Of a stretch of 10,092 nucleotides of DNA, positions 1 to 6,780 are shown in pieces (positions within the stretch are counted from its first letter, which is position 1; each line of letters opens with the position of its first letter). This DNA comes from an uncultured Bacteroidales bacterium (GTDB lineage: Bacteria; Bacteroidota; Bacteroidia; Bacteroidales; UBA932). A program made the position numbers and the translations under genes. The stretch lies in assembly GCA_946415795.1 (NCBI GenBank), contig CAMKTW010000042.1, positions 1 to 10,092 on the forward strand, written 5' to 3'. The notes under the pieces are model-generated. The model had not been told where the DNA came from. It saw only the letters and a program-made list of their open reading frames with translations, and did not search any database.

Positions 1-1400
1 AGGCACACCAGTATGGATGGATATACTTTCTTGGGATCGAATTTTGGCGGGTACAGAACCCAGGTGAGCATCTTGTCGCCGTCGGTGGTGGGCAACCACC
101 GGTCCTCTGCCTTGATATCTTCCAGCTGCTCAATGATATAGTCGTTCTCGTGGGTAAGTTGTATCCAGTTGCCGTCGGCGGGGTTCACAGCCACAATCTC
201 AGCCGGACGCATCATAGATGTGTTGGTAGTGACAATCATATCGTTGCCAAAGGCATCCACTGTGAATCTCGGGCCGGCAAAGTCGTACCATTCGTTTTCC
301 GGAGTGACGCGATTCAGAGCGCCGGTGGCAAGGTCAGCCTTCCATATCTGGCCAAGTCCCTCCACAACAGAAGAGAACCAGATACTGCCGCCGTCGGGGC
401 TCCATACGGGACTCTCTACGTTATATGTAAAGTTGGCGGTGAGTTCGCGGCGGGTGCGGGTGACCAGGTCAATCACGAACAGACGCACCCGGTCTGCCTC
501 GTATCCTCCACGCTCCATACTGAGCCAGGCTATCATAGTCCCGTCGGGGGAGAACACAGGGTCGGTGTCGTATCCGGGCATCCCCTCGGTGAGGTTCTCG
601 CAGGTTTTGCCGGCAACATCGTAGAGATAAATATCCGTGTTGGTGGAGAATGCATATTCCTTTCCGGTGGCTTTGCGGCAGGAGTAGGCTATGAACTTGC
701 TGTCAGGACTCCAGCTGAGCTGCTCGAGGCCGCTCCACGGTTCGGTGGGGAGCTCAAACGGTGCTCCGTCCAGGATGTCCACACCCTTGCTGAACGCTCC
801 GCGCGGTTTGAAGTCGGCGATGTATGTGTGGGGGATATACTCCACAAAATGGTCCCAATGGCGGTACATCAAGTTGTCTATGGTGCGCACGTTGGCCTTC
901 TTCAGATCGGGGTGCCGGTCGGTGGGGGCGGTGTAATTCTTGAAGTCTGCGGTGTATAGCACCTTTTTCCCGTCGGGAGAAAATTTGAACTCGCCTATGA
1001 AATTGGGCACCTTGCTCGCCTGGCGCTCTTTTTTGCCGTCGGCATTGCAGACATACATCTGCCCCATCTTGACATAAGCTATCTTTTTGCCGCCGTCTAT
1101 CCAGCGGGCGTTGGATACGCTGGATTTGGCCTTGGTAATCTGGACTGGATTGCTGCCGTCGGCATTCATTACAAACAGCTGGCGGCACTCAATGTTGCGC
1201 TCTATGTCGGTATAGGTTACGCCGTAGAGAATCTTGCTGCCGTCGGGCGACGGTTGCGGGTCAGAAACCTTGCCCATCAGGCGCATCACCTCGGGGGTGT
1301 AGTGGTCGGTTTTGACGCGCGGCTTCTTTACGTATGTGTTGTTCATAGTACAGGATGCAAGCATCATCACAAGAATCGATATGGTAATAATGCGTTTCAT
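1..1400 (-). CDS. dpp5: S9 family dipeptidyl peptidase, DPP5 type, lipoprotein (3' end beyond window)
   Basis: Partial gene: the ATG at 1400-1398 opens a frame that stays open for 466 codons to the left edge. The N-terminus is a lipoprotein signal, with a hydrophobic stretch ending in LASC (Cys17), so the protein is probably envelope-anchored. Residues about 33-50 (HYTPEVMRLMGKVSDPQ) and the 'YRHWDHFVEY' segment near 179-188 are what I recall as typical of DPP5-type S9 peptidases. Repeated SPDG/SPDS blades (residues 51, 141, 231, 284, 334) mark the seven-bladed propeller that gates the active site. The catalytic alpha/beta-hydrolase domain with Ser-Asp-His would follow residue 466 and is cut off by the window, so truncation is not evidence of a pseudogene. 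Family members are about 680-700 residues. DPP5 removes N-terminal dipeptides, preferring hydrophobic or Ala residues at P1, in the periplasm. The gene starts 5 bp after the CPBP stop, so it is probably the third gene of the menA operon. Confidence 0.88.
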   Translation of the reverse strand, partial: MKRIITISILVMMLASCTMNNTYVKKPRVKTDHYTPEVMRLMGKVSDPQPSPDGSKILYGVTYTDIERNIECRQLFVMNADGSNPVQITKAKSSVSNARWIDGGKKIAYVKMGQMYVCNADGKKERQASKVPNFIGEFKFSPDGKKVLYTADFKNYTAPTDRHPDLKKANVRTIDNLMYRHWDHFVEYIPHTYIADFKPRGAFSKGVDILDGAPFELPTEPWSGLEQLSWSPDSKFIAYSCRKATGKEYAFSTNTDIYLYDVAGKTCENLTEGMPGYDTDPVFSPDGTMIAWLSMERGGYEADRVRLFVIDLVTRTRRELTANFTYNVESPVWSPDGGSIWFSSVVEGLGQIWKADLATGALNRVTPENEWYDFAGPRFTVDAFGNDMIVTTNTSMMRPAEIVAVNPADGNWIQLTHENDYIIEQLEDIKAEDRWLPTTDGDKMLTWVLYPPKFDPKKVYPSILVC

Positions 1401-1405
1401 ATAAT

Positions 1406-2056
1406 TTACATTATTGGGAATACTACAAATACGGCTGCGTCCCAGATGGCGTGGGAAACTATCAGGGCAGGCAGCCATTGGGGCTTTAGATAATAAAGCA
1501 GGCCCCACACTGCACCGGCCACCAGGGCTGCCATTACCAGCATAAAATTAAAGGACCAGATGTGTATCAGGGTATAGACGGCCAGGGTTATCAGCGCTGC
1601 CGTCAGGCGCGCATCCTTCAGACCGGTTCTGCCTTCCAGTGCGTCTCCGATTGCCTTTTGCAGGCAGCCCCGCCAGAATATCTCCTCTGCCGGGCCGGTC
1701 AGCAGCAGTAATTGCGCCGCCAGCATCCACTTCATCGCTCCCTCCTTGAGGGCATAGATGGTATCCACCTGCGGCCTTGCAAAAGAGAACATAAGGCTGG
1801 ACAGCTTGTCTCCGAGATAGAAGATGCCCCACATCAGGGCGGCAATGGCAATCCCGAGGATAAACTGGGACAAGTTGAGCCGCAGCCCTTTATGCCAGTC
1901 GGGAAAGAAAAGGAACCCCAACGAGAGGAGGATGCAGCTGCTTATTGCCATCGAGCCCCAGAACGGCACATACGGCGTGGTCCACGGGCTGAACATAATA
2001 AACCACAACGCGGCAGCGACAACTATCGCGATGGATATGCGGGAGCGGGCCGTCAT
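1406..2056 (-). CDS. CPBP-family intramembrane metalloprotease (Abi/CAAX-like)
   Basis: A 216-residue, very hydrophobic protein with about six to seven membrane segments (roughly 7-24, 33-52, 64-84, 111-123, 150-167, 170-188, 195-213). It carries the CPBP signature in order: EEIFWR (Glu124, Glu125, Arg129), a second-motif histidine in LIHIW (His165), and SHAIWD (His202, Asp206) in the last segment. These are the expected glutamate-base and metal-ligand positions of Rce1-like proteases, so the enzyme looks intact. The substrate cannot be told: family members include prenyl-protein proteases, bacteriocin-immunity proteins and regulators. The ATG directly follows the menA stop (TAAATG on the minus strand), so translation is probably coupled, and the DPP5-type gene starts 5 bp after its own stop. 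The link to menA may be operonic convenience, or the protein may act in the same membrane; neither is shown. Confidence 0.88.
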   Translation of the reverse strand: MTARSRISIAIVVAAALWFIMFSPWTTPYVPFWGSMAISSCILLSLGFLFFPDWHKGLRLNLSQFILGIAIAALMWGIFYLGDKLSSLMFSFARPQVDTIYALKEGAMKWMLAAQLLLLTGPAEEIFWRGCLQKAIGDALEGRTGLKDARLTAALITLAVYTLIHIWSFNFMLVMAALVAGAVWGLLYYLKPQWLPALIVSHAIWDAAVFVVFPIM

Positions 2057-2938
2057 TTAGATAAGAGCGCCTAAAACAAATCCGATACAGAGAGTGATGC
2101 CGGAAAACATCTGCAGCCTGGCTGTCATAAGGTCCAGCTGGTTGAATGCGCACAGGCCGTCGGAACGGTAACTGAGCGCCTGGCGGATGTTCTTCACCAC
2201 GACAGGAAGTGAGAGCGCTATCAGCAGGCACCATATCGGAAAAACTCCGCAGATGACGGCAGCGACGGTATACAGGCACGGCAGCGAGATAAGGATGATA
2301 TACCACCACATCGAGGCCGTGGGGCCGATTACCTTGGCAAAGCTTTTTGCGCCGGCCGCAGAGTCGGTGGGGATGTCACGGGTGTTGTTGGCGTGCAGCA
2401 CGGCCACGGTGACGCAGCCAACCGGGATGCTGAGCAGCAGGGTGCTCCAGTCAATCGCGCCGGTTGCGACATATGCGGTGCCCAGCATAGGCAGTATGCC
2501 GAATACGACAAATATATCAGTATCTCCCAGGGCGTGGAACTTGGTCCAGGGATAGATCAGGGTGAGCAGGCATCCTGCACCGCCAATGACCAGCAGAGGC
2601 CACCCGCTGCGTAAGGTAAGCACCAGACCCGTAATAATGCCTGCAGAAAGCAGCCCCAAAGCAAGCTTTAAATACTGCCCGGGTGTGAAATCGCCATTGA
2701 GCAGGCTCTGTACGCAATAGGCGTCCTTGCTGTCTATCCCGGTCTTGTAATCATAATAATCGCTGAAGACATTGCCTGCAGCGTGGAACAGGATTATGCC
2801 TATAAGGGCAAGCAAAACGTTAATCCAATTGATGTTTCCACCTCCGTACTTGTATAGCAGAAACAAAACAGTAGCCACAACAGGGGTTGCAGATACGACA
2901 AAAGACCAGGGTCGCGTTGCAAAAAACCATCTTTTCAT
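2057..2938 (-). CDS. menA: 1,4-dihydroxy-2-naphthoate polyprenyltransferase (UbiA family)
   Basis: A 293-residue UbiA-superfamily membrane enzyme. MenA transfers a polyprenyl chain from polyprenyl diphosphate to 1,4-dihydroxy-2-naphthoate with loss of CO2, making demethylmenaquinone for anaerobic respiration. Both Asp-rich Mg-diphosphate motifs are present: NVFSDYYD (Asn56, Asp60, Asp63) and NNTRDIPTD (Asn184-Asp192). The second, followed by GAKSFA, has the MenA-type form (NNxRDxxxD) rather than that of UbiA or heme O synthase. The N-terminal FATRPWSF segment also fits MenA, and about eight to nine hydrophobic segments span the rest. The start at 2938 is well fixed: the next Met is residue 151, and the RPWSF motif lies close to Met1. 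It is first in a leftward operon with the CPBP and DPP5-type genes. Its only visible -7-like box ends 4 bases before the ATG. Another UbiA-family role is possible but less likely. Confidence 0.9.
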   Translation of the reverse strand: MKRWFFATRPWSFVVSATPVVATVLFLLYKYGGGNINWINVLLALIGIILFHAAGNVFSDYYDYKTGIDSKDAYCVQSLLNGDFTPGQYLKLALGLLSAGIITGLVLTLRSGWPLLVIGGAGCLLTLIYPWTKFHALGDTDIFVVFGILPMLGTAYVATGAIDWSTLLLSIPVGCVTVAVLHANNTRDIPTDSAAGAKSFAKVIGPTASMWWYIILISLPCLYTVAAVICGVFPIWCLLIALSLPVVVKNIRQALSYRSDGLCAFNQLDLMTARLQMFSGITLCIGFVLGALI

Positions 2939-2942
2939 ATCG

Positions 2943-2950
2943 CAAATATA
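2943..2950 (-). promoter_or_regulatory. Candidate -7 box for menA
   Basis: The minus strand reads TATATTTG here, a perfect -7 box, only 4 bases before the menA ATG. If used, transcription would begin at or within a base of the start codon, so the message would be leaderless. The -33 partner is poor: the nearest minus-strand TTG (2979-2977) gives a 26-base spacer instead of 19-21. I saw no other TAnnTTTG on this strand in the intergenic region. Confidence 0.4.
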
Positions 2951-2972
2951 CTAACTTTAAAAGTATGTGGTA

Positions 2973-3004
2973 CTTGCAACAGGGTTGAAAAATAAATATA
3001 TTTG
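2973..3004 (+). promoter_or_regulatory. Predicted Bacteroidota sigma-70-type promoter for the C10 protease operon
   Basis: The -33-like element CTTG at 2973-2976 is followed by a 20-base spacer and a perfect TAnnTTTG box (TATATTTG) at 2997-3004. This fits the Bacteroides consensus of TTTG, 19-21 bp, TAnnTTTG. The start of transcription would fall near 3008, giving a leader of about 21 nt before the ATG at 3029. There is no Shine-Dalgarno motif, as is usual in this phylum. Confidence 0.65.
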
Positions 3005-3028
3005 CGAGATTAGAATTACCCCTGACAG

Positions 3029-4828
3029 ATGAAGAGATTAGCGAGAATGGTGACAGCCTTTGCCGCATTGTTAGCGACGGCGGTGGTGTCCTATGCCGGT
3101 AATGTCTCTCAGTCACGTTCTGCAAGGGCGGCAGCGGATTTTTTTGCATCAACAAGCCTGAGGCGCCCCCAACTACTGCAAGCCTTGTCTGAAGATGACA
3201 GCGAGAAGGCAGAAAAGGCCGCCTACCGGGCTTATAACAGGGATGGTGGAGGATTTGTGGTGATTGCAGGAAACGATGTGGTGGAGCCTGTCCTGGCATA
3301 CTCCTATGAAGGTACTTTCCCGAGCCAGGCAGAGATGCCGGAGAATATGAAATGGTGGTTCTCTATGATTGCAAGGCAGATAGAGGCAATTCCAGATGGA
3401 GCCGAAGCTACAGAGCAGATAAGAGCCCGCTGGGCCGATCCGGCCAATATGACCAAGGCAGGCGGGGCTGCCCTGCTTTATGACACTGCACTCTGGGGGC
3501 AGGACGCCCCGTTCAACAACAAGTGCCCGATGTCCGGAGGAGAACGTTGCATCACCGGTTGCGTGGCTACCGCCGGAGCGATTATCGCCCGCTACTTCCA
3601 GTGGCCCGACCGGGGGAAGGGGACCGTTCCGGCACGGGACAACAATAACCCCGGAGCCTATTTCGAGGAGCACTCCCTGGGTCATTCGTACGATTGGGAC
3701 AATATGCCCGCCGACCTGAGTGGCGGATATACCGATGCCCAGGCCGATGCCATTTCGACCCTGCTGTATGATATCGGTACAATGTCCAAGATGCAATATG
3801 GGACTTCTGTATCGAATGCATATCAGCGCAACCTGTTGACGGCAATGAAGACCTATATGAAGTACAATAAGGGTGCTTATATGGCCAATCGTGACGACTA
3901 TACAGATGCTCAATGGACGGCCCTTCTGAAGCAGACCCTTGACGAGTGCGGTCCGTGTGTGTACAGCGGCCAGGATGTTGCGGGGCTTGGCGGCCACGCC
4001 TTTGTGGTGGACGGATATGATGAATCCGGCCGCTTCCATTTCAACTGGGGCTGGAGCGGAGCGCGCAACTGCTACTGCTACGTATCACAGCTCAAGCCGG
4101 AAGACTCCCGGTACAATTTTTCGGATACCCAGAATCTGCTGGTCAATCTGGTGCCCGACCGCACCGCTACCAGTACCGGACACGACAATATCATCTTTTA
4201 TGGAGCAACGTTGAACGGCAATACCTGCTATGGTATCAGTTCCTCCACTGACAACTATCGGCAAAATGAACAGTTTACTTTAAGTGCCGGCTGGCTGGAG
4301 CCTACCGGTATTGCCTTTAGCGGTAATTTTTACTTTGCACTCTATGACAAAGAAGGCAACTTTAAACAAGATATCAGCAGTGCCAGGAGGATGTCAATCA
4401 GCTTTGGCTCTGTGAACCGTATCCGCGATATCAAATGTAATATCACTGCCGAAATCTCGCCAGGCGACCGCATCAGGCTCCGCTACGAGGGGCAGTACAA
4501 TGCAGGCATCGTAGAGGTAGGCGAGGGGTGTGTTACAGAGATTGTCGTTATGGAAGAGAAGCCCTCAGATCCGGCGGCGAACATTACCCCGGTGCAGATT
4601 GCCGAGACGACATCTCTGACATACAACCGTTCCAGCGGTCAATTTACTGTCACATTGCAATATCCGGCAAACTGGTCGGTGACCGATTCCGGCGGTACGG
4701 TTGTTTCAAGAGGAGTCGCTGCAGAAGGCGGGAGCGTGACAATCAATACTTCTTCTCTCTCCAGCGGGGTTTACACCATATCGCTGGGCAGCCTGGACAA
4801 CCCGTTCTTATTTTCATTCACCAAGTAA
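3029..4828 (+). CDS. Secreted C10-family (streptopain-like) cysteine protease
   Basis: A 599-residue exported papain-fold endopeptidase zymogen. Residues 1-23 are a Sec signal peptide with likely cleavage after SYA. Residues about 24-148 are the prodomain, including the block GGFVVIAGNDVVEPVLAYS shared with SpeB, Bfp and interpain-type enzymes. The catalytic domain begins near LLYDTALWGQDAPFNNKCP (149-167). It contains the nucleophile in TGCVATAG (Cys178), the histidine in GGHAFVVDGYD (His323) and the NWGW motif (339-342), so all key residues are intact. SpeB itself is about 398 residues; here about 220 more follow, apparently beta-rich modules (about 385-510 and 520-599). The last, ending in SSLSSGVYTISL then FSFTK, resembles a Por/type IX secretion tail but is divergent. 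The following gene, 11 bp on, is a collagen-like lipoprotein; neither neighbour looks like a Spi-type inhibitor gene. Confidence 0.93.
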   Translation: MKRLARMVTAFAALLATAVVSYAGNVSQSRSARAAADFFASTSLRRPQLLQALSEDDSEKAEKAAYRAYNRDGGGFVVIAGNDVVEPVLAYSYEGTFPSQAEMPENMKWWFSMIARQIEAIPDGAEATEQIRARWADPANMTKAGGAALLYDTALWGQDAPFNNKCPMSGGERCITGCVATAGAIIARYFQWPDRGKGTVPARDNNNPGAYFEEHSLGHSYDWDNMPADLSGGYTDAQADAISTLLYDIGTMSKMQYGTSVSNAYQRNLLTAMKTYMKYNKGAYMANRDDYTDAQWTALLKQTLDECGPCVYSGQDVAGLGGHAFVVDGYDESGRFHFNWGWSGARNCYCYVSQLKPEDSRYNFSDTQNLLVNLVPDRTATSTGHDNIIFYGATLNGNTCYGISSSTDNYRQNEQFTLSAGWLEPTGIAFSGNFYFALYDKEGNFKQDISSARRMSISFGSVNRIRDIKCNITAEISPGDRIRLRYEGQYNAGIVEVGEGCVTEIVVMEEKPSDPAANITPVQIAETTSLTYNRSSGQFTVTLQYPANWSVTDSGGTVVSRGVAAEGGSVTINTSSLSSGVYTISLGSLDNPFLFSFTK

Positions 4829-4839
4829 ATTTTTCTGAT

Positions 4840-6774
4840 ATGAAAAGATACAGATTATTAATAACCGTGATTCTGGCAATGGCGTTTGCCGCAGTCCCTT
4901 CGTGCCAAAAGTACGATCAGTTTGAGCAGAACGTATCTGATTTGGACGAAAGGGTCTCAAAATTGGACGAAAGGGTCACTGAACTGGAAAACTTCTGCAA
5001 GCAGTTGAACAGCAATATCGGCGTCCTCCAGGCTACCGTTGATGTGATGCAGGGACGTGACTATGTCACTGCCGTTAAGGAGATCAGCGAGAACGGTAAT
5101 GTGGTGGGTTATGAAATAACTTTTTATAACGCAGGCACCCTGAGTGTTTATAACGGCAAAGACGGAAAGGATGGCGAAGACGGTGCAACCGGCAGGGCGC
5201 CCAACATAGGGATTAAAGTGGCTGACGACGGAACCTATTTCTGGACTTTTGACGACGAGCCGATACTTGGTCACGACGGAAAGCCGTTTCAGGCTGGTGG
5301 ACAGAGCGGCTTGACACCAGAATTGAAGATTGTAGATGGCGACTGGTACGTCCGTTACGGTGATGGAGAGTGGGTCTATTACGGCCAGGCTACCGGCGAC
5401 AAGGGAGATAAAGGAGAACAGGGCGAGAAAGGTGACAAGGGTGACAAGGGCGATACCGGAGAACAGGGCATACAAGGTGAAAAGGGCGACAAAGGTGACA
5501 AAGGCGATACCGGAGCCCAAGGCGAACAGGGTGAGAAAGGCGACAAGGGAGATAAAGGCGACAAAGGTGATACCGGTGAAACCGGCCCTCAGGGAGAGCA
5601 GGGAGAACAGGGCGAGAAAGGAGACAAGGGAGATAAAGGCGACAAAGGCGATACCGGTGAAACCGGCCCTCAGGGAGAACAGGGAGAACAGGGCGAGAAA
5701 GGCGACAAAGGTGATAAAGGCGACAAAGGCGATACCGGTGAAACTGGCCCTCAGGGAGAACAGGGCGAGCAGGGGGAGAAAGGTGACAAGGGAGATAAAG
5801 GTGACAAAGGCGAAACCGGTGAAACCGGCCCACAGGGAGAGCAGGGTGAGCAGGGTGAGAAAGGTGACAAGGGCGACAAGGGTGATTCTATGTTCTCTGA
5901 TGTATCAACAGATGGCTCAAACCTTACGCTGACACTTGCAAACGGAACGACTGTGGTAATTCCCATCAGCTCCGAACTTTCAATAGTGTTTGACCAGTCC
6001 GCCAATATCACACTGGCAGCCGGCAGTTCAGTCAGCCTCGGATACACCATAAACTCCGTGACGGGTTCTGCAACCATCGAGGTGCTCCCGACCTCCGGCA
6101 TCAAAGCAAAGGTGGTGGAAAACGGCCTCCGGGGCAGGATAGACATAGTATTGCTGGATACGGTAGATTTCGAATACGACAAGATATCCGTTATCGTAAC
6201 AAACGGAAATTTCACTGTGCTGAAACGTATAACATTCACACAGAACGGTCGGATCGTGATAACGGATGACACAAGCGCACTGATGACTTACAAGGGTGGT
6301 ACGGCGTCGTTCAACTTTGCCTCAGATGTGGAGTTTCAAGTCAGTATCCCCGGTAACGCCGCATCGTGGGTATCGCACTCAGGTACCCGTTCACTAAGCA
6401 ACCGTACGATTGATTTTACCGTGGCACCCAACCAGGGCAACTCGCCGCGTACCGCAGTTATTACTGTCTGGAGTCCACGTAGTACCGATTCAATCGAATT
6501 TACCATAACCCAATATGGTCGTACCGGCAGCTTTGCCGTAACATCTTCAGGCAGTGACGCCAAGGTTCCCTCAATTTCGGGATCAAGCTATTCTGGCAAC
6601 CTTTCCGGTCTTGTTGACTGGGGCGATGAAGTCACCCTGTGGAGCAGTACCGCCGGACACCATTGGACTGATTCTGATAGCCAGCACACGGCAGAGTACT
6701 TTGTGAGTAATGCCAACAGTTTCTCGTTCAATAATTTGACGTCACTTGTAAACGTGGACGTAAGCAACTTCTAA
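4840..6774 (+). CDS. Collagen-like surface lipoprotein with DUF4988-like, BACON-like and DWGD modules
   Basis: A 644-residue protein with a lipoprotein signal ending in VPSC (Cys22), so probably outer-membrane anchored. Heptads at about 27-71 (DLDERVSKLDERVTELE) form a coiled coil. A DUF4988-like region (about 72-182) follows, with GYEITFYNAGTLSVYNGKDG and the DGDWYVRYGDGEWVYYG block. Residues 186-350 are 55 uninterrupted Gly-X-Y triplets rich in GDK, GEK, GDT and GEQ. Then come SMFSDVSTDGSNLTLTLANG, an Ig-like domain (about 378-468), a BACON-like domain (about 474-559) and a C-terminal module with DWGD and LVNVDVSNF (about 562-644). I recall those C-terminal modules from Bacteroidales surface proteins. 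No catalytic motif is seen; binding or display is inferred. The ATG at 4840 is chosen over upstream in-frame ATGs because it alone gives a signal peptide and lies 11 bp after the protease stop. Confidence 0.85.
   Translation: MKRYRLLITVILAMAFAAVPSCQKYDQFEQNVSDLDERVSKLDERVTELENFCKQLNSNIGVLQATVDVMQGRDYVTAVKEISENGNVVGYEITFYNAGTLSVYNGKDGKDGEDGATGRAPNIGIKVADDGTYFWTFDDEPILGHDGKPFQAGGQSGLTPELKIVDGDWYVRYGDGEWVYYGQATGDKGDKGEQGEKGDKGDKGDTGEQGIQGEKGDKGDKGDTGAQGEQGEKGDKGDKGDKGDTGETGPQGEQGEQGEKGDKGDKGDKGDTGETGPQGEQGEQGEKGDKGDKGDKGDTGETGPQGEQGEQGEKGDKGDKGDKGETGETGPQGEQGEQGEKGDKGDKGDSMFSDVSTDGSNLTLTLANGTTVVIPISSELSIVFDQSANITLAAGSSVSLGYTINSVTGSATIEVLPTSGIKAKVVENGLRGRIDIVLLDTVDFEYDKISVIVTNGNFTVLKRITFTQNGRIVITDDTSALMTYKGGTASFNFASDVEFQVSIPGNAASWVSHSGTRSLSNRTIDFTVAPNQGNSPRTAVITVWSPRSTDSIEFTITQYGRTGSFAVTSSGSDAKVPSISGSSYSGNLSGLVDWGDEVTLWSSTAGHHWTDSDSQHTAEYFVSNANSFSFNNLTSLVNVDVSNF
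4918..5052 (+). other. Coiled-coil stem segment of the collagen-like lipoprotein
   Basis: Residues about 27-71, just after the lipidated cysteine, show hydrophobic residues at heptad spacing with charged positions between. The segment SDLDERV/SKLDERV is repeated almost exactly, with near-identical DNA (ttggacgaaagggtc twice, about 4939-4974). Such a stem could trimerise the chain and register the collagen tract; the oligomeric state is inferred. Confidence 0.7.
5155..5199 (+). other. Short Gly-X-Y module (5 triplets) ahead of the main collagen tract
   Basis: Residues 106-120 read GKD GKD GED GAT GRA, five uninterrupted triplets inside the DUF4988-like region. They are separated from the main tract by about 65 non-collagen residues. 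A short Gly-rich loop like this is common in DUF4988-type proteins, so it may not form a triple helix by itself. Confidence 0.75.
5422..5529 (+). repeat. Two tandem 54-bp units (18 residues) in the collagen tract
   Basis: Residues 195-212 and 213-230 are two six-triplet units: GEK GDK GDK GDT, then GEQ GIQ or GAQ GEQ. They look like a shorter ancestor of the 81-bp unit that follows, which has one more GDK plus the GET and GPQ triplets. Confidence 0.75.
5530..5889 (+). repeat. 81-bp minisatellite, four full copies plus a partial fifth
   Basis: The 27-residue unit is GEK GDK GDK GDK GDT GET GPQ GEQ GEQ. Full copies lie at 5530-5610, 5611-5691, 5692-5772 and 5773-5853, with a partial copy at 5854-5889. 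Copies 1-3 encode identical protein and copy 4 has one Asp-to-Glu change. Neighbouring copies differ by 4, 6 and 10 bases, all synonymous but one. The unit is a multiple of 9 bp, so copy gain or loss keeps both frame and Gly register. Confidence 0.92.
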
Positions 6775-6780
6775 TAATCA

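Larger units (their letters stand above)
2939..3028. promoter_or_regulatory. Divergent intergenic region between menA and the C10 protease gene
   Basis: This 90-bp AT-rich region is the only substantial non-coding DNA in the window and must hold the promoters for both directions. It contains an 11-bp perfect inverted repeat, TCGCAAATATA at 2940-2950 and its complement at 2997-3007. Each arm includes a Bacteroidota -7 box (TATATTTG) facing outward. A TTGCAA palindrome lies near the centre at 2974-2979. No riboswitch or attenuator-like structure is apparent, and there is no room for one. Confidence 0.65.
5395..5889 (+). repeat. Collagen-like tract, 55 uninterrupted Gly-X-Y triplets
   Basis: Codons 186-350 have Gly at every third position without a break. 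X is nearly always acidic (Asp/Glu) and Y is Lys, Gln or Thr, with Pro only in the GPQ triplets. The many K-G-D and K-G-E junctions are the ion pairs known to stabilise bacterial triple helices that lack hydroxyproline. A trimeric rod is inferred. Repetition also produces long spurious open frames in other frames and on the other strand. Confidence 0.93.

Noticed and set aside
150..959. 269-codon plus-strand open frame opposite the DPP5-type gene
   Set aside because: It lies antisense to a propeller with repeated SPDG blades and has no recognisable fold; a codon-usage shadow.
3173..4039. 288-codon minus-strand open frame inside the C10 gene
   Set aside because: It is antisense to the prodomain and catalytic domain and has no start context or domain signal.
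4528..4839. In-frame upstream extension of the collagen-like lipoprotein to an ATG at 4528
   Set aside because: It would overlap the protease gene by about 300 bp and bury the lipoprotein signal; the ATG at 4840 gives a clean signal peptide.
5422..5889. Regularly spaced repeats suggestive of a CRISPR array
   Set aside because: Units are contiguous, have no unique spacers and are in frame with a coding sequence.
5336..5932. Lys/Arg-rich and Pro-rich open frames in other frames over the collagen tract
   Set aside because: Their repetitive content is the expected frame-shifted reading of Gly-X-Y codons.
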